64,000 nucleotides of DNA from a virus, in the IMG/VR virus record IMGVR_UViG_3300032516_000004, positions 113,942 through 177,941 of that record. The stretch is one strand, 5' to 3'. Positions within the stretch are counted from its first letter, which is position 1, and each line of letters begins with the position of its first letter. Of this stretch, positions 58,155 to 64,000 are shown one piece after another. Below the pieces are notes generated by a model. That model made no database searches. It saw only the letters and a program-made list of their open reading frames with translations, and was not told the DNA's origin. A program made the position numbers and the translations under genes.

Positions 58155-58440
58155 ATTCTTCATCCTTTCGTTTACGATATTTACGGGTTGACCATACCAC
58201 ATTGCCGGTAGCTACAAAGTAATGGTCGCACCTTATACATATAACGGGGGCAAGAGTGTCACCATCCTCTATTGGCACGTGCCATTTCTTGTATGGGCAT
58301 TGATACCCACAGTGTGGACATACTGGAGATCTTTGATTTTTAGTATTTAATTTTGTAGTGCCCGCCCCATTTGGCCGAACAGTTGTTGGTAGTGAGTTTA
58401 TACCACCCTTTCTAACATTAGTTAATTTCAATGGTTTCAT
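58132..58440 (-). CDS. zinc-ribbon protein, 102 residues
   Basis: The N-terminal ~30 residues are basic, then VCPHCGYQCPYKKWHVP, ICIRCDHYF and NVVWSTRKYRKRK form a zinc ribbon like that of its neighbour. The acidic tail ends DEEYDDEPTE. ATGA-coupled to the 58-residue gene upstream. Confidence 0.65.
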   Translation of the reverse strand: MKPLKLTNVRKGGINSLPTTVRPNGAGTTKLNTKNQRSPVCPHCGYQCPYKKWHVPIEDGDTLAPVICIRCDHYFVATGNVVWSTRKYRKRKDEEYDDEPTE

Positions 58441-58613
58441 GTTCCATCACTTCCATTTTGAGTCTTAATCTGATCAACATAAATCTTAAGAGCTTCGTAT
58501 ACTTCAGGCTCCAAGTGGATGGTATTGGTAACGTTAATCCCGTCTTCAGTGGTAAGTGTGATCATATATCCATCAAAATCGGCATATACCGCATCTCCTA
58601 GGTAGAGTTTCAT
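58437..58613 (-). CDS. 58-residue hypothetical protein
   Basis: The product begins MKLYLGDAVYADFDGYMITL, with a small beta sheet then a helix (EPEVYEALKIYVDQIK), resembling short phage proteins that start with a GD-x-V-Y-A-D-FDG turn. ATGA overlaps at both ends. Confidence 0.65.
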   Translation of the reverse strand: MKLYLGDAVYADFDGYMITLTTEDGINVTNTIHLEPEVYEALKIYVDQIKTQNGSDGT

Positions 58614-58756
58614 TGATCAAGCTCCAATTGGTAGTATAGTTGACGTAACGTGAGTCTTAGTCCCTGATCTAAATATTGGTCAATAATGCCATTACATTGT
58701 TCAATACGAGCCGCACTAACAGATTTGAATTTTGTAACCCTAAATTTTTGTTTCAT
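58610..58756 (-). pseudogene. 48-codon N-terminal fragment of a RQLYYQ-motif phage protein
   Basis: The frame (begins MKQKFRVTKFKSVSAARIEQ) ends soon after LRLTLRQLYYQLEL. That element is the start of a larger phage protein family with a topoisomerase VI A/TOPRIM-like core, in which RQLYYQ is followed by ~200 more residues. Here it stops at once. The coupling overlap with the next gene persists. Likely a truncated remnant. Confidence 0.5.
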
Positions 58757-58807
58757 TACAATTTCCATTCTCGAGGAATAGGAAAACTATTGGGCTTTAG
58801 ATGTCGT

Positions 58808-59260
58808 TCATATACAATTTTTCGACATTTTTCTCCTCCGTTCCAAATAACAGGTCTGACAAATACAGGAGTTGTGGGCCTCTTTATCGGTACAGTTGTG
58901 AGTGCAACACTGTCTGCCGCAAACCATGCACGTCCACAGCACAACTTTTCGCTTGGACTCGTGGTAGCAGTGAAAGCACACACGGCCCTCCGGTTTCGCT
59001 ACTTCCCTCATTTGCCCCTCAGATTTAGTATCATGAAGGTTTAGCATTAAGTTAATTGGTGCGGTGTTCACGATCGTCGCCCGAACAAGGTCGTCGACAA
59101 AGGCTGAGGTACCACGAGCTACGGCGTCCGGATCGTGGCCGGCTTCGCGCAGAACAGCGTCGATTTCCTCTTCGCTCTCCGGTCCCTTGACGTTTTCGAG
59201 AACATCACCAAGAGCCGCCACCAAGTCCAGGTCTGTGTTGACGGATCGTTGCTTGCTCAT
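58808..59260 (-). CDS. hypothetical protein with C-terminal Cys/His zinc finger, 150 residues
   Basis: Residues 1-~85 are acidic and helical and encoded by unusually GC-rich DNA. Residues ~92-145 hold VCFHCYHESK, TCMVCGRQCCTHNC and CICQTCYLERR, a dense set resembling a B-box/RING-like double zinc site. AAGGTGG precedes the ATG. The two halves differ in composition. Confidence 0.6.
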   Translation of the reverse strand: MSKQRSVNTDLDLVAALGDVLENVKGPESEEEIDAVLREAGHDPDAVARGTSAFVDDLVRATIVNTAPINLMLNLHDTKSEGQMREVAKPEGRVCFHCYHESKRKVVLWTCMVCGRQCCTHNCTDKEAHNSCICQTCYLERRRKMSKNCI

Positions 59261-59302
59261 GGTTTCACCACCTTGGCCGCGCAGCGGTCGAGACGTTTTG
59301 AT

Positions 59303-59449
59303 CTACTGTAGATATCTGCCGCCGAGACACCCAGGTGTTGAGCCAATAGGCGGGGCTAATATGTTAGTAAATGCCTCGCTGTATTGTGCTTGTGCCACTT
59401 CCACGCGTGCCTTCAACCGTTCAAGGATCGAATCAGCGACTGGTTTCAT
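59303..59449 (-). CDS. 48-residue hypothetical protein
   Basis: From ATG 59449 inside the purB 3' end. Begins MKPVADSILERLKARVEVAQ, a helix, then a Gly/Pro-rich tail. Shares the GC-rich character of the next gene. Confidence 0.5.
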   Translation of the reverse strand: MKPVADSILERLKARVEVAQAQYSEAFTNILAPPIGSTPGCLGGRYLQ

Positions 59450-60689
59450 GTTTGTCCTCAAATCTGCTGAATATCTCATCCACATGTTTCAAGTGTCGTG
59501 CCAATCGTTCATCGGTGGTTGGTATTGGTTCATCATTTGTTCTACTAAATAGGTCATGTTGGACCGCAGTATGTGCTTCTTGTCTTGACATTCCTTGATC
59601 GATAAGATCCAACATAATCGATTGTGAGGTCCACTGATATACTGATTCTCGAACCCTAGACTCCATTTTCTGTTTATCAACCCATAATTCTTTTATAACT
59701 TTAGTCATTCGTTTAATCATGTAGTATACAATTCCAAAGGCGTCTGGAATAACTAAGCGTTCTACTGAAGAGTGTGAGATGTCACGTTCATGCCAAAGTG
59801 CTACATCTTCAAGCATTGGGGCCACATAACTGCGAACCACTCTAGTCAGCCCACATAAATTTTCGCAAACGATCGGGTTAACTTTATGAGGCATACTAGA
59901 TGATCCTTTATAACCTGATCCGTGACCTTCTGCTAATTCTTGAACATCTGACCTAGCCAGCAATCTGATTTCTAGGGCAAGGCGCTCAATAGCGGTGGCA
60001 AGAAGTGCCAATTCACTAATAAGTTCGGCATGTCGATCACGGGCTACGATTTGACTTGAAATTGGCTCAGCGGTTAACTCAAGAACTTTCATGAGTTCTT
60101 GTTCAATGGTTGGTGGAACATAGGCATATAGACCAATAGAACCTGAAAGTTTGCCCACCGCAACCATGGATTTTACGTTAACAAGTCTCGTTATATGTCG
60201 ACACAATTCACTATAATGATTCAATAATACTAAACCAAATGTTGACGGCTCAGCGAAACGTCCATGAGTACGGGCCATAATAAGTGTGTTTTTGTGTTCA
60301 ACAGCTTTTTCTAATACAGCACTGCATAGAACAGCCAATGTATCTTGTATGAGGCCCACGGACTCTTTCATTTGAAGCGCTAGTCCAGTGTCTACCAGAT
60401 CGCTAGAGGTCATTCCGTAATGAATATACCTGCCAGGTTTACCAAGAGCATCTTCTAATACAGATAGAAAAGCAACTACATCGTGTTGGGTTGATTTTTC
60501 TTTTTCTTTACAGGCGCTAATGAATTCCTGTGAACTGGCATCGTTGATTGAAAATGTGATTCTTTCTGGAATGGCTCCGTGTTTATGCATTACATTCATG
60601 GCTGTCTGTTCAATCCTCAGCCATAACTTAATCTTATGCTCGTCGGTCCAAATTGCTTCTAATTCGGGGATAGAATATCTAGGGATCAT
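59433..60689 (-). CDS. purB: adenylosuccinate lyase
   Basis: The product is 418 residues of the fumarase/aspartase superfamily. Signature GSSSMPHKVNPI near residue 270 holds the catalytic Ser loop; other blocks are HYGMTSSDLVDTGLAL, ARTHGRFAEPSTFG and KLSGSIG. It removes fumarate from adenylosuccinate-type substrates. In Z-genome phages the host PurB normally processes the PurZ product to dZMP; here the phage brings its own. An all-purine salvage role is the alternative. Coupled by overlaps to small genes on both sides. Confidence 0.93.
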   Translation of the reverse strand: MIPRYSIPELEAIWTDEHKIKLWLRIEQTAMNVMHKHGAIPERITFSINDASSQEFISACKEKEKSTQHDVVAFLSVLEDALGKPGRYIHYGMTSSDLVDTGLALQMKESVGLIQDTLAVLCSAVLEKAVEHKNTLIMARTHGRFAEPSTFGLVLLNHYSELCRHITRLVNVKSMVAVGKLSGSIGLYAYVPPTIEQELMKVLELTAEPISSQIVARDRHAELISELALLATAIERLALEIRLLARSDVQELAEGHGSGYKGSSSMPHKVNPIVCENLCGLTRVVRSYVAPMLEDVALWHERDISHSSVERLVIPDAFGIVYYMIKRMTKVIKELWVDKQKMESRVRESVYQWTSQSIMLDLIDQGMSRQEAHTAVQHDLFSRTNDEPIPTTDERLARHLKHVDEIFSRFEDKHETSR

Positions 60690-60757
60690 TTGCCCGCCTC
60701 TTTAAACACAGCGTCTCCAAGCTCATGCGCCAATTTTTCACGGTCACCACGAATCAT
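60686..60757 (-). CDS. possible 23-residue coupling peptide upstream of purB
   Basis: ATGA overlaps at both ends link it to the gene before and to purB. The product is MIRGDREKLAHELGDAVFKE plus three residues. Its size makes it uncertain; it may serve only to pass ribosomes to purB. Confidence 0.35.
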   Translation of the reverse strand: MIRGDREKLAHELGDAVFKEAGK

Positions 60758-60960
60758 GCGTCCTCCCACACAATTTCAAGCACTCGGTCAGCTCTTACAC
60801 GGCGTAATTCATGACCGTTTTGATCAAAGACAATTAGCCAATCTACATCATATTCACCATGAAACTCGTTTTGTAGTTCACAGGTTTGATTTTCGGCAAG
60901 TGTTGCTCGTGTTTCGTTATCATACCAAAATTCTCGTACTTTTACATTTTCGGTGTTCAT
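60754..60960 (-). CDS. hypothetical protein, 68 residues
   Basis: GGAGGATAAAAT precedes the ATG. Begins MNTENVKVREFWYDNETRAT, a small beta sheet with an acidic middle. Overlaps the gene before by 41 bases. Confidence 0.55.
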   Translation of the reverse strand: MNTENVKVREFWYDNETRATLAENQTCELQNEFHGEYDVDWLIVFDQNGHELRRVRADRVLEIVWEDA

Positions 60961-61165
60961 ATTTTATCCTCCACATATCGATGGTGGCTTCACATTCGTG
61001 GGCTTGTCTGGTACTTAAAAAGTCTGCAAATTGTTCACTATTGAGACTTATTTCAGCAATCAAAGTATGGCTTTTACCGTCTTCAATTTGAAGATGGAAC
61101 AAATCAAGACTGGATCTAGACATTTGCAGTGTTACGATGGTTTTAATCGGTTTTCCACGAATCAT
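60920..61165 (-). CDS. hypothetical protein, 81 residues
   Basis: Begins MIRGKPIKTIVTLQMSRSSL; beta strands, then a helix containing LNSEQFADFLSTRQAHECEA. ATGA-coupled to the gene before. Confidence 0.55.
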   Translation of the reverse strand: MIRGKPIKTIVTLQMSRSSLDLFHLQIEDGKSHTLIAEISLNSEQFADFLSTRQAHECEATIDMWRIKYEHRKCKSTRILV

Positions 61166-61548
61166 GTCTTATCCCACACTTTAAATTGAACCAGTTTTCC
61201 AAGCGTCAATTTAGCTTCACAATCCCTAATACCGCACGTATCGCCAACCTTCTTATTCTTGAAATCTGGTCTTTCTTCACCATGGACTAGGCATTTAATG
61301 TTGTATACAGCCGTTACATATCCACAACCATTCTTCCGGACACCAATAATACCGTTGATTAACCCTAGGGGTCCTACCATGGTAATTCTACCGAGCCCGC
61401 TTACCTGAATGGTTGGATCGTTAGTGAGTTTTTGGTTGCATCGAATACGTGCCGTCATCAATTTACGGATCGATTTAGGGTCCTCTTTCAATGCTCGGTT
61501 TAGAACTTTAACTGCTTGTTGGGCGAACTTCAAAGATAAGTTCTTCAT
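61162..61548 (-). CDS. hypothetical protein, 128 residues, C-terminal Cys pair
   Basis: The N-terminal third is a basic helix (FAQQAVKVLNRALKEDPKSI). The middle is Gly-rich beta (LGRITMVGPLGLINGIIGV). The end has KCLVHGEERP and DTCGIRDCEAK, a possible zinc site. No family recognised. Confidence 0.6.
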   Translation of the reverse strand: MKNLSLKFAQQAVKVLNRALKEDPKSIRKLMTARIRCNQKLTNDPTIQVSGLGRITMVGPLGLINGIIGVRKNGCGYVTAVYNIKCLVHGEERPDFKNKKVGDTCGIRDCEAKLTLGKLVQFKVWDKT

Positions 61549-61763
61549 GTTTTATCCCTCATCAATCGGTAGCAAACACCGGTAAGTAATTGAAGACATC
61601 TAAATACTTCATGGGAACAAGTACCATGTTTCGGAAGCGTACTAAGATGTTTAAGTAATTCCTGAACCTCTACCAGAGCCACAAAATTAGGGTCTCGGGG
61701 TAGACGACCACATTGTGGACATTTATCGATTAACTCTACGCCGTCACACATTTGGCATGGCAT
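61545..61763 (-). CDS. small zinc-ribbon protein, 72 residues
   Basis: ATG 61763 is chosen because TGAGG lies 6 bases upstream. MPCQMCDGVELIDKCPQCG is a four-Cys ribbon, followed by helices with CSHEVFRCLQLL. Follows the VWA gene by 10 bases. Confidence 0.6.
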   Translation of the reverse strand: MPCQMCDGVELIDKCPQCGRLPRDPNFVALVEVQELLKHLSTLPKHGTCSHEVFRCLQLLTGVCYRLMRDKT

Positions 61764-61773
61764 ATTTACCTCA

Positions 61774-63081
61774 TCAAACACTAAAGATTGTATTCAAAGC
61801 TGGATCTGCCTGGGTTAAATCATCTAATGTAAACAAATGATCTGATACTCGTTCCAATACACTTTTAGTAACCCCAATTAGTATAGAGATAATGTTGCAC
61901 TCAGTTAATCGTTTGGCTTCTGTAAATACCCGGAGCCATTCTTCAGTAATGTTGGCATCACCATCTGTGATCATGATAATGTCAGAATCCTTGTAGGTAG
62001 AATCTTCTTTGATGATTTGAATGGCTTCGTTTAGAGGTTCCATGAAATTTGTGCCACCTCCATCGAAATGTGAGATCGCGTCCATAACATCGTTAGGATT
62101 TACCTTGCCTGAAAATTTATCGACCCTAACTACTGATCCACTGAAATGAACAATCGCAAATGCCCGTTTTTGTGTCTGTGCGACTTGGAGGAGTGCCATA
62201 CATACAGCCTTGCACCACACGTCTGGCTCGCCTTGCATGGAACTACTTTCGTCCACGAGACATACGATCGGACCTCGTGAAAGTTTCTCTCGTCCACGAA
62301 GCCTGTATTGGACAAGTTGTTTCTCTAAGTACCGCTTCTGGAAATCCTTTTTGAGTAATGGATGAGCCAGTTTAGATAGTTCTGACGGCACTAATCTAGC
62401 CAGATCATCCCCCAACATAATGTCAGCCAGCTCATCAACTCCATGTCGGGTCTTCTGTTTCTGTTTTTCTACTGCGATGCGTCGGAAGCGACCCGCTAGT
62501 TCGGCGATCCGTTTCAGGTGATCATTGTCCATCAATCGTCCTGCAATTTCCCGTTTCATGGTAGGTGATGCATATTGGGGACGACCATCTCCTGATCCAT
62601 ATCCGAACGCCCCCAACATTTCATTGGTTTTATCGGCCTCTTCAGCGGCTTCGGTGCATGCTTGTCTCGCAGCTCTCCTTACGAGCGACATATCAAAATT
62701 ATCGGGGTCAGGTACCCCGGTGCCTCCGGATTCTCGGTTGTTGGCCCTAGGCAGAGCTTCCATAAAATCACCGCAAAATTTCACACAGGCAGAAGCTGTT
62801 GCCTCTTCGTTAAGCTTTGTTCTTTCGCGAAGTGTACGCCATTCCTGTAATTGGGTGATTTCATTATAAATTTTATGCGCCCATTTATATTCTGGAGGTA
62901 CTTGGTCTTCTGGAATAGTTTCTGGTGCCAGTTTGTAGGCAGACGAGAAAATATCCTTCATGAATTCCGAATAATTAAATGCTCTACTAGACCCTTCCTT
63001 TTCAATTTCTGACATGTGAGGGTTAGATGCCATGGCCTCATTAAACATTCTAGTGTCCCATTTGTCGCACGGTACTAGCAT
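61774..63081 (-). CDS. VWA-domain protein, ViaA/CobT-like partner of the AAA+ ATPase
   Basis: The product is 435 residues. The helical N-terminal ~265 residues include a Gly-rich linker (GAFGYGSGDGRPQYASP). The VWA domain follows with an intact MIDAS: DESSS (277-281), FDGGGTNFMEP and IMITDGD. Domain order and the neighbouring MoxR/RavA-type ATPase match RavA-ViaA and related pairs, in which the ATPase remodels a target chosen with the VWA partner. Target unknown. A cobaltochelatase CobT-like role is an alternative. Confidence 0.8.
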   Translation of the reverse strand: MLVPCDKWDTRMFNEAMASNPHMSEIEKEGSSRAFNYSEFMKDIFSSAYKLAPETIPEDQVPPEYKWAHKIYNEITQLQEWRTLRERTKLNEEATASACVKFCGDFMEALPRANNRESGGTGVPDPDNFDMSLVRRAARQACTEAAEEADKTNEMLGAFGYGSGDGRPQYASPTMKREIAGRLMDNDHLKRIAELAGRFRRIAVEKQKQKTRHGVDELADIMLGDDLARLVPSELSKLAHPLLKKDFQKRYLEKQLVQYRLRGREKLSRGPIVCLVDESSSMQGEPDVWCKAVCMALLQVAQTQKRAFAIVHFSGSVVRVDKFSGKVNPNDVMDAISHFDGGGTNFMEPLNEAIQIIKEDSTYKDSDIIMITDGDANITEEWLRVFTEAKRLTECNIISILIGVTKSVLERVSDHLFTLDDLTQADPALNTIFSV

Positions 63082-63089
63082 GTTGTCTC

Positions 63090-63278
63090 CTACTTATCAC
63101 AAAGCCTAACAAATTGACATACTTCATATATTGCATTATTACATCGAGTTGAGATGCACAGACTCACAAATAAAGCCGCGAAAATTGAGAATTTAAATGC
63201 ATTATATATAAATTTTAATAGTATTAGTAAAGGATTTCGTCTTAATCGTTCTACATCCTCATCGTAATATTCACCCAT
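63090..63278 (-). CDS. 62-residue membrane protein
   Basis: One hydrophobic segment (FKFSIFAALFVSLCIST) after a charged N-terminus, with several Cys after it. Its ATG directly follows the ATPase stop (TAG ATG), so it lies between the AAA+ and VWA genes and may tie them to the membrane. Confidence 0.6.
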   Translation of the reverse strand: MGEYYDEDVERLRRNPLLILLKFIYNAFKFSIFAALFVSLCISTRCNNAIYEVCQFVRLCDK

Positions 63279-64000
63279 CTAAATCTCCAATGCCGCAATG
63301 GTTTGTCGATACATACTCTTAATAGATTCTCGAACTTCAAGCAATTTCCTGGTCTTACCCTTGTCAGCGATTTTTACAGTGTCATCAATTTTACTCATTG
63401 CCTGTTTCAATTTGGCGGCAATTTCTTCTTTCAAATGGGACGGTGCATTAGGACTAAATTGTGAAAATACCCCCATACAGTCGTCATAATATCGGGTTGC
63501 TTCCAGGTCCAATGGGTTAGTAACCGACAAAATCTTAGATACCAGGGTTGTCCTTTGTTCCGGTTCTTGCCACAACATATCACACAGCAATTCCAAGTCT
63601 TGTTCAGTAACCTCGTCACGACCGTCAAGCCAGGCCCATGCTTGAAGAACACGAACCGTCTGCTTCCAACGTCTATCACTGGCTACGATACCTTCACGCT
63701 CCAGGGTCATCTTGATGTCCCGCATAGTACTTATAACAAGCTCTGGAAACTTAACTCGTGCAACCTCCTGTTGAGCCGATTCAAGTTCTTCCAAGGTGAT
63801 AGTGGTCTCATTATTACTATTGGTTGCATTAACCGCACCAGCCATCAACGAACACCAGTTTTTGCTGTCTTGAATGTATTTAACGTTATATCTGAGAATA
63901 AATCGATCATACAAAGCTGCTAGCTCTTCATCTTGGGGGAGTTCGTTACTTGCTCCCACAACACTGATTAATGGTATGCTAGTTCTACTTCTGCCATTAT
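63279..64000 (-). CDS. RavA/MoxR-type AAA+ ATPase, C-terminal part (runs off the window)
   Basis: Only about 240 residues are visible; the frame is open to the window end and the Walker A/B part lies beyond it. The sensor-1 block VVGASNELPQDEELAALYDR and the following FILRYNV are typical of the RavA branch of MoxR ATPases. The helical C-terminal region includes RRWKQTVRVLQAWAWLDGRD, the sensor-2 region. It pairs with the VWA protein downstream. Confidence 0.85.
   Translation of the reverse strand, partial: NGRSRTSIPLISVVGASNELPQDEELAALYDRFILRYNVKYIQDSKNWCSLMAGAVNATNSNNETTITLEELESAQQEVARVKFPELVISTMRDIKMTLEREGIVASDRRWKQTVRVLQAWAWLDGRDEVTEQDLELLCDMLWQEPEQRTTLVSKILSVTNPLDLEATRYYDDCMGVFSQFSPNAPSHLKEEIAAKLKQAMSKIDDTVKIADKGKTRKLLEVRESIKSMYRQTIAALEI

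Noticed and set aside
61774-63081. Confident cobaltochelatase CobT assignment
   Set aside because: The VWA domain fits, but the partner ATPase looks RavA-like and no other cobalamin gene is visible.
1-64000. CRISPR arrays, tRNA or rRNA genes, insertion sequences
   Set aside because: Reading through both strands I saw no regularly spaced direct repeats with unique spacers, no rRNA, no transposase, and no cloverleaf I could support. A dedicated tRNA scan could still find one.

Overview
The window is one stretch of a large tailed double-stranded DNA bacteriophage genome (Caudoviricetes). Evidence: a capsid gene block at the left end; a nearly complete phage-encoded replication, recombination and nucleotide-metabolism set; dense, overlapping small genes joined by ATGA or TAATG start/stop junctions; and many homing-type endonucleases. 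Terminase, portal, tail and lysis genes are not in these 64 kb, so the full genome is probably well over 100 kb. The host cannot be named from the sequence. Base composition is AT-rich, most strongly so in the homing endonucleases; the capsid genes are more GC-rich.

Layout. 1-3.2 kb (+): scaffold-like protein, a second structural protein and an HK97-type major capsid protein, with hairpins after the second and third genes. 3.3-4.7 kb (+): a homing endonuclease with a Vsr-like nuclease and a Mom-like domain. 4.7-11 kb (mostly -): about twenty small accessory genes, including a NADAR protein, a calcineurin-like phosphoesterase on the + strand and an HNH protein. 11-54.4 kb (+): the main early region. 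It holds class II ribonucleotide reductase, a PurZ-like adenylosuccinate synthetase, an SSB-like protein, RecA, a resolvase-like nuclease, an SF2 helicase, dCMP deaminase, a primase-helicase fusion, an adenylate-kinase-like kinase, a deoxyribosyltransferase-like protein, dUTPase, ThyX, a sigma-like protein, DNA polymerase III alpha with an intein, a DnaQ-type exonuclease, an SbcD/SbcC pair and a trigger-factor homologue. About 54.5-54.6 kb: a degenerate 5-nt-period repeat lies between the two convergent gene blocks. 54.6-64 kb (-): NAD-dependent DNA ligase, adenylosuccinate lyase (PurB), a ViaA-like VWA protein and a RavA/MoxR-type AAA+ ATPase that runs off the edge, with small genes between them.

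How it fits together. The synthetase at 15.4-16.8 kb has Ser where PurA has its catalytic Asp. This is the known signature of PurZ, which makes the precursor of 2-aminoadenine (Z). The phage also carries PurB, the lyase needed for the next step, plus dUTPase, dCMP deaminase, ThyX, RNR and a nucleotide kinase. I infer that it may carry Z in place of A in its DNA. DatZ and MazZ, the other known Z-pathway genes, are not recognisable here.

The most unusual structure is in the polymerase. A 380-residue intein sits in DnaE, and an HNH endonuclease gene is encoded on the opposite strand inside it, while the intein frame stays open across the whole antisense gene. Other points of note: two paralogous Vsr-Mom-like fusion proteins, a 41-bp tandem duplication that visibly frameshifts a gene, a tandemly duplicated HNH protein, and a phage-borne RavA/ViaA-like pair.
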